Source: Trifolium pratense (Eukaryota > Streptophyta > Magnoliopsida > Fabales > Fabaceae). Taken from it: 64,000 nucleotides of DNA. The position numbers were made by a program, and so were the translations under genes. Shown here one piece after another: positions 1 to 11,400 of this stretch. Each line of letters begins with the position of its first letter. Position 1 is the first letter of the stretch. The stretch covers positions 37,440,338 through 37,504,337 of the forward strand of contig NC_060059.1 of assembly GCF_020283565.1 (NCBI RefSeq). The letters run 5' to 3'. The notes below the pieces were generated by a model. It made no database searches. It saw only the letters and a program-made list of their open reading frames with translations, and was not told where the DNA came from.

Positions 1-130
1 AATTGGCTGCAAGGTTTGCCATTTTAAAACCCTGCTTATTTTCTATGTAATGCTGTGGTGAAATATATAGTGTACCACTTTAGCGAATCATTGTCACCTG
101 GTAATATGGATGGAAATCTTAATTTTTCAG

Positions 131-290
131 GTACAGGAGCATGGGTTTGGCCACTGTACAATCAAGGGAGCAACTTGTGAGAATGAAAGTGTTGAAGCAG
201 ATGAACAGATCTGGTGTGGAGCAAATGCGTAGCAAGATGGGAATGAAGAGTAATGTAATCCGGAACCTGCCAAACAATGTCACATATTAG
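131..290 (+). CDS. 3'-terminal exon of an unidentified gene (partial)
   Basis: A polypyrimidine tract followed by AG at 129-130 looks like a splice acceptor. The frame that follows stays open for 52 codons and ends in TAG at 288-290; the first base completes a codon split by the intron. The peptide is basic and Met/Arg/Lys-rich (starts YRSMGLATVQSREQLVRM, ends RNLPNNVTY), with heptad-like spacing that suggests a helix. I do not recognise the family. Bases 1-130 would be the end of the preceding intron, and the rest of the gene lies upstream of the window. The coding call rests on the acceptor plus the open frame; there is no homology support. Confidence 0.5.
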
Positions 291-1305
291 TCCTCTTCCT
301 CCATTTGTCTTGTCTTGCTGGTTTGCATTTCAAGTGGTGAGACATTAATGGTTTTTAAGCTACAAGCTTTGTTTTCTTCTGAAGTTATTTTACTTTTCTG
401 TCATTAAGCATCCAAAGATACCGTATGTGTTCAATGGAATGACATGGTATGTTCCCATTGAGAGGTATTGGATTGTTTACTTATTTCTTTGCTATTAAAA
501 TTGTTGTGGTATCAAAACATTAGGATACTTATTTCTTTGATGTTAAAATTGTTGTGGTATCAAAACATTAGGATGATACGACGTTTTTGGTTGATGCAAT
601 TTTGGGGAGATATAGTTACCATATTAATGATGATACTATTGTTTTGGTTGATGCAATTTTGGGGAGAAATATTTCATTTTTTTTTTATGAATTTGATTGT
701 GAATAGCTTAGCCCTAAACATGATGTGTTGAATTTGAAGTATTAGAGATGGGAATAGAACACCCTGGAAGAGATGGGAAATAAATGATTATCTCATCATC
801 TTTTCTATGGGTGTATTAGGGATCACTGAGAGTACTCCACCATATATAATAAACAATCCATTTTTAATTTTTTTGATGGACCTCAATCAATTTGTTAAGA
901 CATGCTGCCTCTTAATTAAATGGAGCCACTACTGATTGCTTCAGTTAAGCTATTAGCATACAAATATTGCATTCCCTTATTATACACTCACGATTTGGTT
1001 TCTTTATTTATTTGACGGTCAAATTTTAAGATTATCGGAGTTTTTTTTTTTTTGAACTAGAGAGTTAATTAAAATAGAAATACATATCAATTCAATGGTC
1101 CTGATAGTGGTTTTAATATCATTCATCTAAACACTTAATAATAATTTTTTTTCTTTTTTAAACAAACTTAATAATAAATTTAAAAAACAGAATCTTAAGA
1201 TTAAAGATCCGATAGTAATGTACCAAAAAAAAAGACCCGATAGTAAATTATAAAAACAGAATATTAAGATTAAAGATTACATAAGACTATAAGAGGACAA
1301 CAGAA
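291..1305. other. 3' flank / intergenic, AT-rich
   Basis: Probable 3' UTR of the preceding gene and then AT-rich spacer with long T and A runs (for example around 1043 and 1228). It holds two short duplications described separately. The open frame across 468-731 is made of these repeats and is low complexity; I do not call it a gene. Confidence 0.5.
479..667. repeat. Two adjacent short duplications
   Basis: A 48-bp unit starting ACTTATTTCTTTG and ending CATTAGGAT is present twice head to tail (479-526 and 527-574), differing at a few bases. It is followed by a 26-bp word, TTTTGGTTGATGCAATTTTG plus GGGAGA, at 585-610 and again at 642-667, 57 bp apart. They lie about 190 bp after the stop codon of the upstream gene, so they may be within its 3' UTR. 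Confidence 0.85.
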
Positions 1306-2713
1306 TCAATACGGGGAGCTAGAGTGGGAGGTGGTGGGCAGTTCCGGAAAATTATGTAGTGTAGTGTGTGATGGATGTCGGGTTCTTGGTTCACGCGGAT
1401 CGGCCAATTGTTGATGATCAGAAACAAATGGTTTGGAGTTCTCAAAAAACCAAACCATATACTCATGACTTGGTTTAACTTCACCGTCTAAAAACTCGCC
1501 GTCTAACAAGTAATTATGTCGTTCATCCCACTCTTTGTTCTCATCGACATAGTACAATGCCCACGAAGTATCCAATTGGTCTCGCAAGCTTGATTTATGG
1601 TGCTCTTTCATGCACCTTGGTGGTTCCAGGATATTTTGCATTAGTCCAAATTGAAGTTTCACTCTATCCGTCCGTCTGGTGCATTTCTATTATGTTGAAA
1701 CAGATCAAATAAGTGGTTGCATTCCACCCCCAACTATCCTCTGGATCTTCGTGTTCAAGTTGAAGATAAGGTCTCCATGTAAACTGATATGTTAGAGATT
1801 TGTTAGTAAAATGTATATATATTGGGTATAAAATAATTGAACTATAATAATGTGAGGATATATTACATCGTCAACGTTCATGTGATCTATCCGTGATCGG
1901 TATCCAATTATGTCATGTTGAGGGGTTTTATAGTATTTCATCCCTGGTCCAGACCATCTAGCAAAATGTATTTGAACATTAATTAATAACATAATAAACA
2001 TCTTTATCTTTATAAATGTAATATCAAAATATTTGTATACTTACTTTTTTGCGAATGGATAAGTTGATTTAATTGGATTGTGGGGAGCTGTCTTTGACAT
2101 TCGAGACCATCCCTAAGTTTGAAGAAGCAGTGCACATCCACCAATTGAGAGGACACCGACTTGCGAAGATTTACACAGGTTTCTGTAAAGTGTCGCTAAA
2201 CACGCTGAACCCCAACTATATTCCCTGGCCTTCTCTAAATCTTTCAACAATGGCAACCAACAAAGGTGTACTCGGTTGCTTGATTTATCGGGCATTAACA
2301 AGCCACCGATTAGAATTAAGATGTACGCTCTACAATGTTGAATTCTTTCTTCGTACGATGATTCATTGGTCAAACTTGAAAATGTCTCCCTTAACCATGC
2401 TAGCCTTAAAGTTTTACCTCTCTTCCTTTTGTGGCATGACTCCCAACAATTTTTCGCAATCTTCTTTCCACGATACTTCTGAGGGACTGGTTACTGCTTT
2501 ACCGTCCACACGTAAACCGAGTAGCATGTTAACATCTTCCAATGTTATGGTACATTCACCCGTCGGTAAATGAAACGTGTGAGTTTCCGGTCTCCATTGT
2601 TCAACTAAGGCAGTGATGAAAGCACTGTCCATTCTATAGTCTGTAATTGTTGATACTTAATCAAACCCAGCTTGTTCCAACAATGGAAGTATTAAATCAC
2701 TCGGTTTTTTCAT
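1306..2713 (-). pseudogene. Plant mobile domain (MAIN/PMD-like) pseudogene
   Basis: Read on the minus strand this matches the aminotransferase-like plant mobile domain (PMD) also found in MAIN/MAIL proteins and in MULE or Gypsy-derived genes. The order of motifs is LLPLLEQAGF, ALVEQWRPETHTFHLPTGE, LLGLRVDGK, YILILIGGLLMPDKS, NRVHLCWLPLL, YSWGSACLATLYRNLC, GGCALLLQ, then WRPYLQLE and DRVKLQFG-like pieces near the C terminus. Exons can be guessed at 2713-2045, 1957-1867 and 1783-1306. It is broken: an in-frame TAA at 2657-2659, a frameshift near 2412 (between ...QKEER and GKTLRLAW), a TAG at 2113-2115 where Trp is expected, and another frameshift near 1660. Several independent lesions argue against sequencing error. 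PMD proteins act in silencing or are transposon-encoded; this copy is inferred to be non-functional. Confidence 0.8.
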
Positions 2714-3934
2714 GTTGGTGGCAACGAGCTCTCAACTTTATATTTTCAGGATCCTAAGAAATATATGACATAAGTAAATAAATAAATAAATAAAAAAAAC
2801 AGCACAAGTAAAATTAACAATCATTAAATAATAAAAATCTTACAACGTTATGTATATGTTGTATGGCTGATCTATGATCATCTCCCATCCATACTAATGC
2901 CATTTAGATGAAATAAGTGTGTAGAAAGTGGTAGTGTTACAGATGAAAGAAGATTTATGAGACAGTGAGAGCACAATTATCGGCAATGGCATTACTAAAG
3001 TATGGGTTTGGATACCAATATTTAAGCAAAAGTGGGTGCCCTTTTTCAACCTCGTGTCAAATTGAGGCACCGATGCCATCCATTTTGACTTATTTTTTTC
3101 GAACTCGGGTCACGACGTTCGGCCTAGCAATTTCGGCATTTTTGTCATGTGAGTTAGGATTTATGGGACAATAGTTAAGTAGTTTAAAGAGTTGAAAAGT
3201 GTAAAATAATATAAAAAAATTAGTTGGAGTCCATTTAAGCAACTAAATTGAGTGGTATAGATGTGGATGCTCTGATAGTATTAAAGACTGGTAAGGATTG
3301 TTTCGACCGGCTCTCCGATAGACTCGTAGATAGAATGGTCTTTCATCGACCCCTTTCTACTCATCGAGGAATCGAGGAGACAAAGAAAGATAGAAGAAAA
3401 ATTGTTTTGGAACTCCGGCACGAACACAATGGTATTTGACCAGGACCAGAAACATATTCGAATTTGGATCTTACATGTCGATGGTTTTTAACCGTGGGCA
3501 TCATGTCAGGAAGTTGGTGGACTCATCATGAATTAGGTTGGGGTTAATAGAAACCAAACGGAGCCTTAATATTTTTCTGTGATGACAGGACCTCACACGC
3601 CATTTCATGTGGCGGAAACCTGTTATGAAATCGAAGATTTAGCAGAGGGCACGTGATTCCTTTTCAAGGACAGAGGGAATCTAACCAAGACTAGACTGAT
3701 CATGACACCCCCCACCAGTACACTGTACACAATTAAAGAAATAACTCCAAAGCAAGCAAGTAACAGCGAGTTACACAATCTTTACAACCTTGAAGCTTCT
3801 CATCATTGATTAATGGTCGAACATGAACCGCAACTTTGCAATTTTAATATATTTATGGACCCAATGTAACAGCGAGTTACACTTTAAGATAACAAAGTGA
3901 AAGTTTGTCCGTAATTTAAAATCGCAGATTTTTT
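2714..3934. other. Intergenic, no supported gene
   Basis: Mixed-composition spacer. Weak open frames exist on both strands (for example 3248-3439) but none has a recognisable domain or splice context. A word, TAACAGCGAGTTACAC, occurs twice at about 3761 and 3868. Nothing else is supported. Confidence 0.4.
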
Positions 3935-4440
3935 TGAGCGAGCTAAGAACATGCTTGAAGATTGGAGGCTTGCCGATACAATGAAATTGAAACTTCCAAT
4001 AGCAGCTTTGGATGACAACGTATGCGCTCTATGTAGGGACAACAAGGAAGTGACCAAAGGAATAGTGAAATTAGATGGGAAAAGTCGAAAGTCGGGAAAT
4101 ATAAGTGCAACGTGAATGTTTTCTTTTTTCAACAACGAAATCGCGTTGGTTTTGATATGTGTATACTATACGAGATGACGAGAGTTGTTTTGTGCTCGCT
4201 AAAATGACGTGGTCCTCACCTATATGTGAGGTGGATGTAGGAGAAATTTGGCATTGTTATGCGCTATTAAGTGGGTTGACTTTGTTATGGACTCGAAAAA
4301 GATGTGGATTATTTTAATAAGGCCAAATAATGTTATAGAATTTGATGCTATCTTGAATGAATGTAAACATATCTTTAGATTTTTATTTTTAAAACTCTCA
4401 TGTTAGGTTTGATAGAAGACAAACAGATGAGACAACTAAT
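3935..4440 (+). pseudogene. Decayed RNase H-like (RVT_3) retroelement fragment
   Basis: Translating the plus strand in all three frames gives consecutive pieces of the RNase H-type domain found at the C terminus of plant non-LTR retrotransposons and related 'RVT_3' genes. The pieces are an ERAKNMLEDWRLAD linker, WEKSKVGKYKCNV, RVGFDMCI, CFVLAKMTWSSPICEVDVGE, AIKWVDFVMDSKK, IEFDAILNECKHIFRF and a final RRQTNE-like stretch. Frame changes near 4140, 4200 and 4260, plus stop codons after about 4400, show it is dead. Whether it came from a LINE or from a free-standing RNase H gene cannot be decided here. Confidence 0.6.
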
Positions 4441-5028
4441 ACTCTTATTAATAATAATGCTTACAAGGATTGTCCTATTCAAATTAGTTTGCTTTTGTTA
4501 ATTGGTCCTGTAATATTAAAAAGATTAATTTGATTATTATCAAAAGATAAAAAGACTAATCCAATTAGAATTAGAGTGCTGAAAATTTTTAAACTACACA
4601 ATTGAGAACCAGTCAAAACACAGGTGTCGATCGATTAGACATAAACCTCAAGAAATCTTGCTTGCATTAAAAGACAAAAAATTAGCTTCTTTTAAGTAAT
4701 AATTTGAATTTGCCAATGAGAGGGGGTTTGTTATCATACTATTATGTTGTAAAGGGCCATCTGATTTCTTCTGCCCAATTTAAATCAGACCCATTCAACC
4801 ATTATTCTTTTATCCAACTAGGAATGTGTTTTGATAATGTTTTCTTATGAACTACTTGATATCAGAACTTATCCCGAATTAGATTAAACTGATGGTGAAA
4901 AAAAAAAAAAAAAACTTTTGTCACCCTACCCATTTTCTCGCGCATCTTATAAATTTATCAAAAATAAAAATGTAATTTTATTTAATAAATAAATAATTCA
5001 AAAATAAAAATGTTGTTACTTAATTTCT
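4441..5028. other. AT-rich spacer with a CCCTA-containing repeat edge
   Basis: No gene seen. From about 4915 the text CTTTTGTCACCCTACCC followed by TTTTCTCGCGCATC resembles segments starting near 7925 and 14249, suggesting a shared dispersed repeat. A poly-A run of about 18 bases lies at 4898-4915. Confidence 0.4.
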
Positions 5029-5310
5029 TTTAAGGATATCTTAGAATATTTTTCTCGACCAAAATTATTGTCATTCAATTTTATTTTACATAATACAACA
5101 TTTTTCATTATCAAATATTAAAAGCACATCTAGTAAAAAAAAAAAAAAAAGTATATAATATAACTTAAGCGAAAATAAAATACTATAACATTTTTTTGAA
5201 ACAAAAATACTACAACATTGATTAAATCATAATCATAAAATATTCTCTCACATATTCAAAGAAAATAACAACAATTCTAACTTACTTCTTACTACCAATC
5301 TTCATTCTTT
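5029..5310. repeat. Local AT-rich repeat family, copy A
   Basis: Starts with TTCTTTTAAGGATATCTTAG and contains ACATTTTTCATTATCAAATA, CTTAAGCGAAAATAAAATAC, ACTACAACATTGATTAAAT and TATTCTCTCACATAT in the same order as copy B (5829-6180). The third copy C is split by the CACTA element. The family is local to this window as far as I can see; its origin is unknown. Confidence 0.75.
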
Positions 5311-5828
5311 ATATGAGATTTGGATCAGATCTCCCTGCTGCGACGGTGTCTGCTGCAAAATTTCAACCTTAAGATCAATCTAATGATTGATATACTAGAG
5401 ATCAAAAATATGATTTATTTTGAAAATAAAAAACTATACTCACCCATTGCCAATAAAATTGCAGTTACTCAAAAGCTTTCAAGTATCAACAAATATAACA
5501 ATTGTTCAACACAAACATTTTAACCCTTGAAAGATCATCTTTTTCATCAATTAAAACTGAACAATAAACAACATTACCCTCATCCCATCAATCTTTGTCA
5601 CATGCCACATAAACCAAAGTAAATTTAACAACACAAAAACAATCCGGACATAAAAAAACGCAAATTGCCTTAAACTCAAAAGCTAATTTGGTGTTATGAA
5701 GCTTAATAACAGATAAAAAAAGTGTCATTCTTTAATCTTTGTATACATAACAAATGTAAATATAGTTGTTGGTTTCACTTTCACATGTTGTGGTATGTCA
5801 TGCAACAACTTGTAATGTTATTGAATTT

Positions 5829-6180
5829 TTTTAAGGATATCTTAGGATGTTTTACTCGCCCAAAATTATTGTCTTTCAATTTCATTTTCTTATCTTAAAT
5901 GGAAGAGAAAAAAGATTCACATAAAAAATAATAATGAGGGTAAATATTAATACAACATTTTTCATTATCAAATATTAAAAGTACATAATACTACTAACTT
6001 AAGCGAAAATAAAATACTACAACACTTTTTTTAAAAAAAATACTACTAACTTAAGCAAAAAATACTACAATATTTTTTTAACGAAAATACTACAACATTG
6101 ATTAAATTATAAAATATTCTCTCACATATCTAATAAAATAACAACAATCATAACTTACTTCTTCTTACTACAATATTCAT
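5829..6180. repeat. Local AT-rich repeat family, copy B (holds the unoccupied CACTA site)
   Basis: Same ordered blocks as copy A, plus the block TCACATAAAAAATAATAATG and GAGGGTAAATATTAATAC seen in copy C. At about 5940-5955 it reads straight through the position where copy C carries the CACTA transposon, so it works as a paralogous empty site. Its right end runs into the zinc-finger fragment on the minus strand, so the repeat may derive from the flank of that gene. Confidence 0.75.
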
Positions 6181-6387
6181 ATGATGTTTCATCTCACCTT
6201 TCGTCTTATACATCCGTATACATTCGTGACACTTAATCTTTCCCTTATTAGTACTCTTCATGTGATCCTTAAGTCCTCTTTTAGAAATGAATATCGCGTT
6301 ACATTCGTGGCATTTAAACTTGTTGATATCATTTTTAGTATTACCGTCTGTAACCAAGCAACTAGCCAATGTCAAACAGTTACCCAT
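6148..6387 (-). pseudogene. C2H2 zinc-finger-like fragment
   Basis: A 79-residue minus-strand frame has two degenerate Cys2-His2-like units. The first is FKCHECNAIFISKRGLKDHM; it has the two Cys, the hydrophobic core and the first His, but the second His is not at the normal distance. The second is IKCHECIRMYKTKGEMKHHM, with shortened spacing. C2H2 proteins bind DNA or RNA through such fingers. With neither finger canonical and no longer frame around it, this is most likely a gene remnant, though a tiny expressed gene cannot be excluded. A TATA-like stretch (TATAAA, minus strand) lies near 6468. It overlaps the end of repeat copy B. Confidence 0.45.
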
Positions 6388-6551
6388 GTTTAGAAGTTGA
6401 TTTTTATTTTTTCTATGTAGAGTTGAGTCTTTTTTATGGTTAATATGTGAAGTTATCTGTGCTATTTTTATAGAGAGAGGTAATGCTAGATTACTTTAGT
6501 TATAAATCTGTCATTAAATTTGTCATTAATTATCAACATTAGTTCTCGTCC

Positions 6552-6745
6552 ATATTCAAACCTGTCAAGGACTTTGCAACATCATCGAGCAGATCATGAG
6601 CAGCTTGGAAAGAAACATGTTGAAAGGGAACTCGAATCTTTGCTTACATATTTTGGCCTTTAATTTTCTGAATGATGATGCAAGAGAAGAGAAAAAGAAT
6701 CAGAATCTGATCTATATCTCTATTATTATATGAGGACATTTCATC
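6552..6745. repeat. Segmental duplicate D1 (oldest copy)
   Basis: Contains CTGTCAAGGACTTTGCAA, GAGCAGATCATGAGCAGCTT, CTTGCTTACATAT- and AATCAGAATCTGAT-like blocks in the same order as D2 (8012-8290) and D3 (14937-15228), but with more substitutions. On the minus strand it reads as a short open frame ending LLDDVAKSLTGLNMDEN followed by a stop, which the two younger copies do not keep. It could therefore be a relic of a coding exon, but I cannot name a family. Confidence 0.7.
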
Positions 6746-6929
6746 CAACATGGAAATGAAAATCTGAAAAACTTGCTCTGAAATATAAACACAAATATAT
6801 ATATATCAAGAGATATTTCTGATCTGCCTGATGAATGAGATTGACGGAAGTTTGACATACTACCTCTTGTGCGTAGTCAGGGGTGGTGTGGTTTTTGTTA
6901 TGTTACAGCGACATGCGCTGCTTTTGAAA

Positions 6930-7125
6930 GTTTAATTGTCATTCATGTGGGTCGACCACGACGACTGAAACGACACGATAAATCCAGACCCGGAAAGGAG
7001 AAGGGCCGGTGGTGGGCATTGGGGAAAGTCGGGCCGATCGGCTGTCTTCATTCCAGCAACAAGAAAGAAGAAGAACGAAACGAAGTGAGAAGCCGGAGGG
7101 CTGGGAAAAGAGTCGATATGCCGAA
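6930..7125 (+). pseudogene. rps3: Nuclear fragment resembling mitochondrial rps3
   Basis: This GC-rich island in AT-rich surroundings translates as [20 protein letters not shown], then [16 protein letters not shown], then EEERNEVRS and AGKRVD. That strongly resembles an internal stretch of plant mitochondrial ribosomal protein S3 as I recall it ([35 protein letters not shown]). Only about 60 of the 500 or more residues are present, and the flanking sequence is not recognisably rps3. The simplest reading is a nuclear copy of mitochondrial DNA (NUMT), slightly diverged, not a functional transferred gene. The identification is from memory of the family. Confidence 0.75.
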
Positions 7126-7369
7126 TTTTTCAGTAAAAGAGATTGTCCATTGTGACATTTATGTATAGTTTAGTAATTCAAAAGACATTGCACAATAATA
7201 ATATAATAATGTAGTATCTCATAATAAACTATGAAAACTTTCAACTGAGAGAGATTTTAAAATGAGAGTGTTAGAGGCATAAATATCAACCATTTGATTA
7301 AATAAATGGTTTAGATTAGATTGTAAATTTAAGTGAGTTATTTCATTTCATTCACATTCTTTTCGACGT

Positions 7370-7394
7370 TTCTTCTTCTTCTTCTTCTTCTTCA
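7370..7394. repeat. (TTC)n microsatellite
   Basis: About eight TTC units in a row. The stretch around it (7126-8011) is AT-rich and holds no supported gene. Confidence 0.85.
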
Positions 7395-8011
7395 AATTCA
7401 ACGTTTCTTCAACAATCAACATCTTGTTCAAATTCACCATCGACAATCAAGATCTTGTTCTTCAATGTTTATTATTTGATTTTGAGCTTATGAATTAATT
7501 TTATATATGGTTGTATTTTGTATTTGATGGTGAACTCTACCTATAGATATTTGTATTTGAAAACTGATGGATTGTATTTTGTCAGCTTTGTTTGAATTTA
7601 AACATTTGTTTGAAAACCATTCTCTTTTCTTTTATGTATGGTGTATGGACGATTCATTAGTTATTCAATGAATCTGAAATGTAAAATTTTACTTATAATT
7701 AAGATCGAAGGGAGTATAAGTTTTGAGTTTCACCTTTAATTTCAATAATTTGCATAACTGGTCGACCATATTTGTTTAATTTGTACCTGTCTAGATTAAA
7801 TCATTTCGCAATCACTATGGATCGTACTAGTGTTTTCTGAATCATCCGGGTTTGTCCAACCCTTATACACCCCCAGTTCATGACTTCATGAACCATTTTA
7901 TATGCTTTGAACTTTGAGACTTTCTTTTGCCACCCTATCTATTTTCTCAAGCGCTTTACGAATTTACCAAAATATCCTTGTCCGTTACTTATGTAAGAGA
8001 CGACATTTACT

Positions 8012-8290
8012 TCGAAATATGGATTCTTATAAACCTTTGTTGCTGTCAAGGACTTTGCAATGGAGCAGATCATGATTCATGAGCAGCTTGGAAAGGAACA
8101 TTTGAAAGGGAATTGGAATCTTGCTTACATATATTGGCATTTAATTTTCTAAATTATGATGCAAGAGTAGAGTAAGAGGAATCAGAATCTGATCAATGAT
8201 CTCTATGACTCTATTTATGAATGTATTAATTAGAAATATCCACATTAGTAATACATATCTAAATAAAATACGTTCTAAAGAATTCACCTT
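8012..8290. repeat. Segmental duplicate D2
   Basis: Nearly the same as D3 at 14937-15228 through about 280 bp: from ATGGATTCTTATAAACC through GGAGCAGATCATGATTCATG to AAATACGTTCTAAAGAATTC. The only differences seen are scattered substitutions and a few small indels. D1 at 6552 is an older relative. The copies flank the CACTA, foldback and 41-bp repeat block. Confidence 0.85.
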
Positions 8291-8459
8291 CAAAACCTTA
8301 CTCACAATTATTAATGATGATGAGGAAAATAAAATCCCACACTTAAATGTTTGATTTGATAATATATGGATGAAAATACTCGTGAGACAGATATGAGGTT
8401 AAGTAACTTATGTTGAAGAAAATATAGATCTACATATCGGTACATGTTGGTTAAGTGAC

Positions 8460-11400
8460 TTATGTTGAAGAGAGAAAAAATCACATAAAAAATAATAGTG
8501 AGAGTAAATATTATCACTACTAGAAAACTCGCTTTTAGCGACCGATTTAGAGACCGATTTTCATCAAAATCGGTCTCTAAATCCATTAGCGACCGACTTA
8601 GCGACCATCTAAAATCAGCATCAACAACCCTGGTCGCTACTCCGTTGTGACCAAGCCAGCGACCGAATTATAGCGACCAAGTTAGCGACTGATTTTAGAG
8701 ACCGAAAATAGTGACCGAATTTAGAGACTGGCTTAGAGACTGCATTTGCGTCGCATTAGCCGACGCTATAGCGACTGATTTTGTGACTGATAGTAGCGAC
8801 TGATTTTGTGACCGATTTGAAAATATTTTCTCTGTTCGTTGCAACCGAATTAGCGACGCTTTGTGGAAAATTCAGTCTCTATTTCGGTCTCTAATGAATT
8901 TTATTTTTTTATAAATTATTATTATTTTATTTTTTGGTTGATTTTATTATTAATTTACAATCACAGAAGCAATTTTTTGAAACTAGTTTAATATTGTATC
9001 CCTAAAACTATTTCATACGCACCAAACAATTAAACATGCACAAAACAATATGAACATAATATATTTATATTTAAGTATTCCCAACTATTTATACATAATA
9101 CATAATCAATCCAAAAATAAAGAAGCAATTCATCTCCTTTACAAAATTCCAACTACCCTGACAATAAACCAACTACTCAAGCAATACATTCTGATATTCT
9201 GATTAACAATCAAATGGAAAAGAGACAATCCAAGGCACCCAATCAATCTTAAACAAGCAAACTATATACAAATGAAGAAAAGGATCAAAAAGCATCCAGC
9301 CAAACTCCTTAACTGATCACGCAGCTGATCTGGAAGAGTCAAACCTATACATAAGCTGAGATAAGCAATCTGCCTGTGACAACATCGATACCGCAGCACA
9401 CCAACAGGTTCCACAAAACAAAAATTTCCAGCGAATGCTTTTTAAATGGTGGTGCCTTAGGACCTCTCCCCAATGCCACTATCTATACTCATGCACCAGA
9501 AGCAAAAAGCGTTTCCAGCCCATGCCGATCCGGACACAACATTTTTGAGGTACGACCCAGGCACGAACAAAAAAAAAGACGCAGCACGTGGACAAGCAAT
9601 GAGCATGAGATACGACCTGCAGCTAGAAACACATAAAATTTGTGAATGTGTAACTATGCAAAGATGAAGGATCACAGTAAATTTTACACAACAGATAAAG
9701 GACTAAAATTATATTTTAGCCAAAATGAAATCATTGTACAAGAGATATACATCATCTAATGAAAACATGACTCTATATAATAAAAAACTAATAGCATAAA
9801 ATATTGATTAGAAAACATTATACCTCCAATATTTGGTCAATCTGCATCATTACAATTTGAAATATTTGTGTACCTTTGAAAAGATCAATGGCTAAAGTTA
9901 TATTTTAACCAAAATATATCATCATGCAAGAGACATACATACATCATCTAGGATGTTAAAGTAACTAACTACATTCAAACCTAAGTTAATTGGGATCCTT
10001 CATTACATTTTACAAGCCTTAAATATCCCTAGCAAGCTGGCATGTAATTTGTAACCAATCTCTAAAACAATTATACTGGAACAAGCTTTGGAAACCAATC
10101 TCAGCTAGAGAAAATGTACTTATTAACCTCGGCTTTCTGCTAAACTCCATAAACAAACCATTTTTCATCAACTTCAAGTTCAACAACACCTTCATCATGG
10201 ATCTTCACATTTGAATGATACGTATTAGTAAACATGCTAGAGCCTGAATCTCAATATTATCATTCACAAAAGTTAAGCTAATTCATTTTAGGAATTACCT
10301 TGTAACAAGAAAACATATTCATCATTACAGCTCCTTAATTTCCATAATTCCTTACCACTGATATCCAAGTACTCAGACTCAATTCTCACTGCATCACAAC
10401 ATTGGTTCCCTACAATTTTGAAAGAAAATAAAGGTCATCCATTGCAATAGCAGACTAATATATAAGTTAAGCAAAATAAAATGAAATCAACATGAAAAAA
10501 AATACTATTTAAAGTTGAGAACTCATTACATAGACATGTTTCGATCTTCAATCAACTCAAGTCTTATTCTTGCGATGTTGGTGTGTGTGAACAAACAAAT
10601 ATGAAGGAGTGGAGGGGGGGGAGTGTCATTCAGTTCCGTCTATAACAAAACAAATTTAGAAGCCAAAGATTGTGGAGTATGTATGCTACTCCAGTTAGTG
10701 TAGCTGACTTACAAATATTTTATATAAGTGAAAAAAATAAATGTCACTATCTATAATATTTTGAAAAGATAAAGCAATGCAATTATGCTGATCATAGTCA
10801 ACAGAAGAATATAAGAAAGAGGAGTTGGAATTGCAACTCCAACAAGTTCAAAACTAATTCCAACCCAAAAGGATTCTTGTTTGAAAGTAACAAAACTTGT
10901 AGATAATTTTTTATATCCAAAGTGCAAACATAAAATTCTCAAATCAAGCAGTGAAGTATGAAATATGAATAATGTTACCAACACTAAATAGCCTCCATTA
11001 GAAATATTGTAGCATTAAATTAGAGAAGAAAATTTGCTTATCATTGGTTGAGTTGAGAACTTGACAGCAAGAATATAAAGAAGTTGATTCCAACTGTCAT
11101 ATTTTTCTTTTATTTCACCTCATAATAAAAACTGTTCTCACTATATATTAGCCTCCTAATCATGATTTAGGTAATTGTTTACGCAAGAGTTTCATAAACT
11201 TAACACGAATATTAGCTATACAAGTAGTGTGAAGTCTTGTTAACATACCAATCATGTCATTTTGATTTAAACCTTTTCTTAAGCTTAAAATTTACTCTAA
11301 AATGGCATTAGAACTCTGATATTTGAGAACTCATCTTGAAGTTTATCTTATTTCAAACATGATCTGACATTAAGTAGAATCATTACCTCAACATGGCGAC

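Noticed and set aside
468..731. 87-codon plus-strand frame rich in Leu/Trp/Ile
   Set aside because: Composed of the two short duplications at 479-667; low-complexity translation without start context or homology.
2073..2573. 166-codon plus-strand frame across the plant mobile domain pseudogene
   Set aside because: The opposite strand carries clear PMD protein similarity in the same place; this frame is its antisense shadow and has no domain.
9376..9675. Overlapping short frames inside the CACTA element
   Set aside because: Three different frames overlap on both strands, none resembles a transposase; treated as chance openness.
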